Assembly: GCA_029552065.1 (NCBI GenBank)
Contig: JAKPEG010000077.1
Span: forward strand, 1-36,117
Direction: 5' to 3'
DNA from: Actinomycetes bacterium
GTDB taxonomy: Bacteria; Actinomycetota; Actinomycetes; Actinomycetales; Dermatophilaceae
Length of the DNA: 36,117 nucleotides
The notes below the pieces were generated by a model. It was given only the letters and a program-made list of their open reading frames with translations, was not told where the DNA came from and did not search any database. Both the position numbers and the translations under genes were made by a program. Below, piece after piece: positions 32,809-36,117 of the stretch (position 1 is the stretch's first letter; every line of letters starts with the position of its first letter).

Positions 32809-34387
32809 GCCCACGCGCGCACAGGTCGGCCGGGTCGTGCGCCACCCGGCGCTGCGGTCCCCCCGGCTGGCGGCCGGGGTGGCCCGCCGGGAGGCCGGGC
32901 GGGTGCCGGCGACGCGGGGCGCGCGCTGCCGGGTGTGGGCGATCAGGCTGCCCGTGCTGGCCCGTGCCCTCGCCCGTCCCCTCGTGGTCGGCGACGTGGA
33001 TTCGGTCGCGGCGTTGGCCCCGGTGCTCGCGGGACTGGTCGACCTCGCCGACCCGTCCGAGGTGTGGCTCGCCCTCGCGGTGCTCAGCGGCGAGCTGCCC
33101 ACCGAGGAGGTCGTCGTCGAGGTCGCCCGCCGCGGTGCGCTCGATCACGGCGAGGCGCTCGCCGCGGCGGTCGCCCGCTCGACGACCCTGCGCTCGGCGC
33201 GTGCTCGCGTCGTCGTCACCGACGCGACCCTGCTCGACCTCGACCACACGATCGGGGCGGACTTCACGACCGGCATCCAGCGGGTGGTGCGGGAGACGGC
33301 GCGCCGATGGCTGGCCGCCGACCGGTGCGAGCCCGTCGCCTGGGTCGAGGGGCACTGGGCCCTTCGCCCGCTCACCGGCGCGGAACGGGCCGTGGCCAGG
33401 GGCGAGGCGGGCGATGCGTCCGGCGTCGGGGCCGGCGATGCGGCCGTCACCCCGGGGCGGCGGCACACCACGGTGGTCGTCCCGTGGGGCGGGCGTTACC
33501 TGCTGCCCGAGCTCGCCCTCGAACTGCCCCGGCTCGAACGGACCCGTGCCCTCGTGCGGTTCTCGCGGGTGCACAGCGCGGCGATCGGCTTCGACTGCGT
33601 GCCGATCACCTCGGCCGAGACCGTCGCGCTGGGGATCGGCCATTTCGCGCGCTACCTCAGCGTCCTCAAACACGTCGACCGGGTCGCCCCCATCTCGCAG
33701 GCCGCCGGCCAGGAGTTCCTCGGATGGCGGGCCATGCTCGCGGGCACCGGGCTGCCGGGGCCGCAGGTGTCTCCGGTCCTGCTGCCCGCACAGGCGCCGT
33801 CCGACGACCCGGCACTCGACCAGGCCGTCCGGGCCGAGCTCGCGGGCGACGGACGCCCCGTCGTCCTCGTCGTGGGCAGCCACGAACCACGTAAGAACCA
33901 CCTCGCCGTCCTGCACGCGGCGGAACTGCTCTGGCGCCGAGGCCTGGACTTCCGGCTCGCCCTCGTCGGCGGTCGCGGGTGGGGCTCGGAGCCCTTCTAC
34001 GACCGGGTCGAGGAACTGCGCGCGGCGGGTCGTCCGATCGTGCTTCCCCGCGATGTCGACGACGCGCGTCTCTTCGCGGCATACCGCGTGGCGCGGTTCA
34101 CCGTCTTCCCCTCGCTCAACGAGGGCTACGGTCTGCCGGTGGCCGAGTCCCTCGCCTGCGGCACCCCGGTCGTCACGTCCGCCTTCGGCAGCATGGCCGA
34201 GATCGCCGCGCAGGGTGGCGCGCTCACCGTGGACCCGCGCGACGACCACGACCTCGCCCGGGCGATGGAGCGGCTGTTGCGCGACGACGAGCTGCTCGAT
34301 CGGTTGCGGAGCGAGGCACGCGGCGTCCCTCGGCGGTCGTGGGACGACTACGCCGCCCAGCTGTGGGCCACCCTGGCCGGGCAGTGA
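32801..34387 (+). CDS. glycosyltransferase family 4, TGIQR-type (copy D)
   Basis: A 528-residue GT4 enzyme with a basic N-terminus, TTGIQRVVRE (156-165), GSHEPRKNH and EGYGLPVAE (441-449), then GSMAEIA as in copy A. ATG 32801 is preferred over ATG 32795 because AGGGAG lies 6 bases before it. It overlaps copy C by 8 bases, mirroring the B-A overlap on the other strand. Confidence 0.88.
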   Translation: MRRPTRAQVGRVVRHPALRSPRLAAGVARREAGRVPATRGARCRVWAIRLPVLARALARPLVVGDVDSVAALAPVLAGLVDLADPSEVWLALAVLSGELPTEEVVVEVARRGALDHGEALAAAVARSTTLRSARARVVVTDATLLDLDHTIGADFTTGIQRVVRETARRWLAADRCEPVAWVEGHWALRPLTGAERAVARGEAGDASGVGAGDAAVTPGRRHTTVVVPWGGRYLLPELALELPRLERTRALVRFSRVHSAAIGFDCVPITSAETVALGIGHFARYLSVLKHVDRVAPISQAAGQEFLGWRAMLAGTGLPGPQVSPVLLPAQAPSDDPALDQAVRAELAGDGRPVVLVVGSHEPRKNHLAVLHAAELLWRRGLDFRLALVGGRGWGSEPFYDRVEELRAAGRPIVLPRDVDDARLFAAYRVARFTVFPSLNEGYGLPVAESLACGTPVVTSAFGSMAEIAAQGGALTVDPRDDHDLARAMERLLRDDELLDRLRSEARGVPRRSWDDYAAQLWATLAGQ

Positions 34388-34394
34388 GACAGCG

Positions 34395-35498
34395 ATGAGG
34401 GTCGCGCTCGACATCACGCCGATGCTCGGACCGCGCACCGGCATCGGCACCTACACCGCCCACCTCGCCGTCGGGGTCCTCGCGACGCTCGGTGCCGACG
34501 ACCTCGTCCCCGTCGCGCTCGGCCGGCAGCCGGTCGCCGGCCTCGCGGCCCACGGGCTGGAGGGGACCCGGGTCGTGCGCCGCGGCATACCCGCGCGGAT
34601 CCTGCATCGGCTGTGGCAGCGGGTGCCCTTCCCCACCGCGGAGACACTCGTCGGCCGGGTCGACGTCTGGCATGCGACGAACTACGTCGCGCCGCCCACC
34701 CGTCGGGCGGGCGTGGTCCTCACCGTCCACGACCTCACCTACCTGCGCCACCCGCAGTTCGTGTCGGCGAGCACGGCGGCCTACCGGCGGCTCGTGCCGG
34801 CGGCGATCGCGCGCGGCGCCGTCGTGTGCACCGACAGCCGCGCCGTGGCCGCCGAGGTGATCCAGGAGTATGCCGTGCCAGCCGACCGGGTCCACGTGGC
34901 CCGCCTGGGGGTCGACCCGGTGTGGTTCGACGAGCCCGAGCCCGCCGCCGGGGGCTTCCAGGTCCCCACGGAGCCCTACCTGTTGGCCCTGGGCACGCTC
35001 GAACCGCGCAAGAACCTTGCGGTGCTGCTCGAGGCCTACCGGCTCGCCGAGCGGGCCGGCCGACCGCTGCCGACCCTCGTGCTCGCCGGGGCACCCGGTT
35101 GGGGGCCGCCGCTCGAGCTGGCGGGACTGCCGGCGCAGCGGGTCCGGGTCACCGGTCACCTGCCCTTCGCGGCGGTGCACGCCCTCGTGCACGGGGCCGG
35201 CGCGATGGTCTTCCCCTCGCTCTACGAGGGCTTCGGCCTGCCGCCGCTCGAGGCCCTCGCGAGCGGCACACCGGTCCTCGCCTCGGACCTCCCGGTGACC
35301 CGCGAGGTGCTCGGCGAGCAGGCGGCATACCTCCCGGATCCGACCAGCCCGGAGGGCGTTCTCGACGCCCTGACCGAGACGCTCGCGGCACCGGTGGGAA
35401 CGCCGGAGTCGCGACGGGCGCACGCCCGGGGATTCCGGTGGGAGGACTGCGTGAACGCGACCCTCGCGGCCTACCGGCACGCGGCCGAGGACCGGTGA
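34395..35498 (+). CDS. glycosyltransferase family 4, mannosyltransferase-like
   Basis: A 367-residue GT4 enzyme of the ordinary, compact type. It begins RVALDITPMLGPRTGIGTYTAHL, the glycan-cluster variant with GIG-Y, then VWHATNYVAPP, VVLTVHDLTYLRHP, LALGTLEPRKN and the donor site EGFGLPPLEA. Such proteins often add mannose or rhamnose to surface chains. It starts 7 bases after copy D with a weak ribosome binding site, so translation is probably coupled. The open frame runs much further upstream in the track sense, but there it is out of register with the real genes. Confidence 0.9.
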   Translation: MRVALDITPMLGPRTGIGTYTAHLAVGVLATLGADDLVPVALGRQPVAGLAAHGLEGTRVVRRGIPARILHRLWQRVPFPTAETLVGRVDVWHATNYVAPPTRRAGVVLTVHDLTYLRHPQFVSASTAAYRRLVPAAIARGAVVCTDSRAVAAEVIQEYAVPADRVHVARLGVDPVWFDEPEPAAGGFQVPTEPYLLALGTLEPRKNLAVLLEAYRLAERAGRPLPTLVLAGAPGWGPPLELAGLPAQRVRVTGHLPFAAVHALVHGAGAMVFPSLYEGFGLPPLEALASGTPVLASDLPVTREVLGEQAAYLPDPTSPEGVLDALTETLAAPVGTPESRRAHARGFRWEDCVNATLAAYRHAAEDR

Positions 35499-35582
35499 GG
35501 GAGGGGCCGACACCCGCCGGTATGCCGCCTCGGGGGCGGCGGCGCGCCGCCCACGCGTGCCGGGGGCCCGAGGCACGTGCGA

Positions 35583-35588
35583 TAAGGT
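35583..35588 (+). promoter_or_regulatory. candidate -10 box (TAAGGT) of the ABC export genes
   Basis: TAAGGT in the 186-base gap, about 97 bases before the permease GTG. It resembles the other boxes, but here a leader with a ribosome binding site would be made. Confidence 0.3.
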
Positions 35589-35684
35589 GATGGTCCCGAG
35601 GCGGGGGGACGACGCAGGGCGGTCGTCCGACGATGCCGCGGCACGGGCCGCCCGACCAGGAGGACCCGGACAAGGGAAGGGCAC

Positions 35685-36117
35685 GTGGCACACGAGGTCG
35701 ACATCCCCGAGAGTCCCGCGGATCGGGCCCGTCGGCTCGCCGGGGAACCCTGGTTCCAGATCGGCGGGGGCAACGCCCGGCCGCACCTGGCCCGCACCTT
35801 CACCGAGGTCCTCGCCTACCGTGAGTTGCTCGGCCTGCTCGTGCGCCGTGAGCTCAAGGCGAAATACAAGGACAGCTCGCTCGGCCTGCTGTGGACCCTC
35901 ATCCGGCCGCTTGTCACGCTCCTGGTCTACTTCGTCGCGATCGGGCACTTCCTGGGTGCCGCACGCAGCATCCCCGACTTCGCGATCTACGTCTTCACCG
36001 GCCTCATCACCTGGCAGTTGTTCACCGAGATCGTCACCCTCGGGTCGGCCTCGATCCTCACCAACGCCGGCCTCGTGAAGAAGGTCTACCTGCCCCGCGA
36101 GGTCTTCCCGCTCAGTG
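35685..36117 (+). CDS. ABC-2 type polysaccharide export permease (5' part)
   Basis: The first 144 codons, cut by the window end. GTG 35685 with GGGAAGG upstream. After a polar N-terminus come FTEVLAYRELLGLLVRRELKAKYKDSSLGLLWTLIRPL, the classic entry of ABC-2 permeases for O-antigen, teichoic acid or galactan export (Wzm/TagG), and a first membrane segment VTLLVYFVAIG, then FAIYVFTGLITWQLF and the amphipathic LVKKVYLPREVFPLS. It would form the channel for the glycan made by the upstream enzymes; the ATPase is expected beyond the window. Confidence 0.92.
   Translation, partial: MAHEVDIPESPADRARRLAGEPWFQIGGGNARPHLARTFTEVLAYRELLGLLVRRELKAKYKDSSLGLLWTLIRPLVTLLVYFVAIGHFLGAARSIPDFAIYVFTGLITWQLFTEIVTLGSASILTNAGLVKKVYLPREVFPLS

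Noticed and set aside
31449-34394. Open frame continuous with the glycosyltransferase at 34395, giving an apparent 1349-residue protein
   Set aside because: The upstream part is out of frame with copies C and D and is low-complexity Arg/Pro sequence; only 34395-35498 carries GT4 motifs.

Overview
The window is very GC-rich, densely packed bacterial chromosome. Actinobacterial markers are a SigR/RsrA thiol-stress pair, a nickel superoxide dismutase with its own peptidase, a 24-residue bL37-like ribosomal protein, many GTG starts with 4-base GTGA overlaps, and many apparently leaderless promoters (TANNNT 6-8 bases before the start codon). A Micrococcales/Intrasporangiaceae-like host is my best guess; this is inference, as no rRNA is present. 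I see no tRNA, rRNA, CRISPR array, transposase or phage gene.

Layout. (1) 1-9366, housekeeping: a small membrane protein, a thioesterase-fold protein, an active/inactive M16 peptidase pair, a DNA alkyltransferase, HisN-type phosphatase, aroA-rsgA, an SRAP protein and a small hydrolase. (2) 9360-10927, stress regulation: an 81-bp imperfect palindrome, G-rich repeats, then sigR-rsrA behind a SigR-type promoter, and a bL37-like gene. (3) 11074-14959, the most unusual part: two tiny related peptides, then three small ORFs made almost only of the nonapeptide GYHNWEPKA (5, 4 and 5 copies), followed by two overlapping membrane HD-domain genes, one intact HD-GYP and one degenerate. (4) 14963-18838: a secreted PGRP amidase with about four bulb-type lectin domains, then Ni-SOD (sodN) and its peptidase (sodX). 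(5) 18868-36117: a surface glycan cluster with dTDP-rhamnose genes (rfbA, rfbC, rfbD; no rfbB here), a SpoIID/LytB-like protein with lectin domains, two GDP-mannose 4,6-dehydratase-like genes, five glycosyltransferases, two methyltransferases and the start of an ABC-2 polysaccharide export permease at the right edge.

How it may fit together. The glycan cluster would make rhamnose- and GDP-6-deoxyhexose-containing chains, methylate them and export them through the ABC transporter. Two lectin-bearing cell-wall proteins lie beside it and could recognise mannose-like sugars. Four of the glycosyltransferases form two matched pairs, one on each side of the dehydratase genes and in opposite orientation, which looks like an old inverted duplication.

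The candidate undescribed system is the GYHNWEPKA multi-repeat peptide locus. Its repeat is almost invariant in protein but varies at synonymous positions, so the peptide itself appears to be selected. I do not recognise the family, and its link to the HD genes is inferred from position only.
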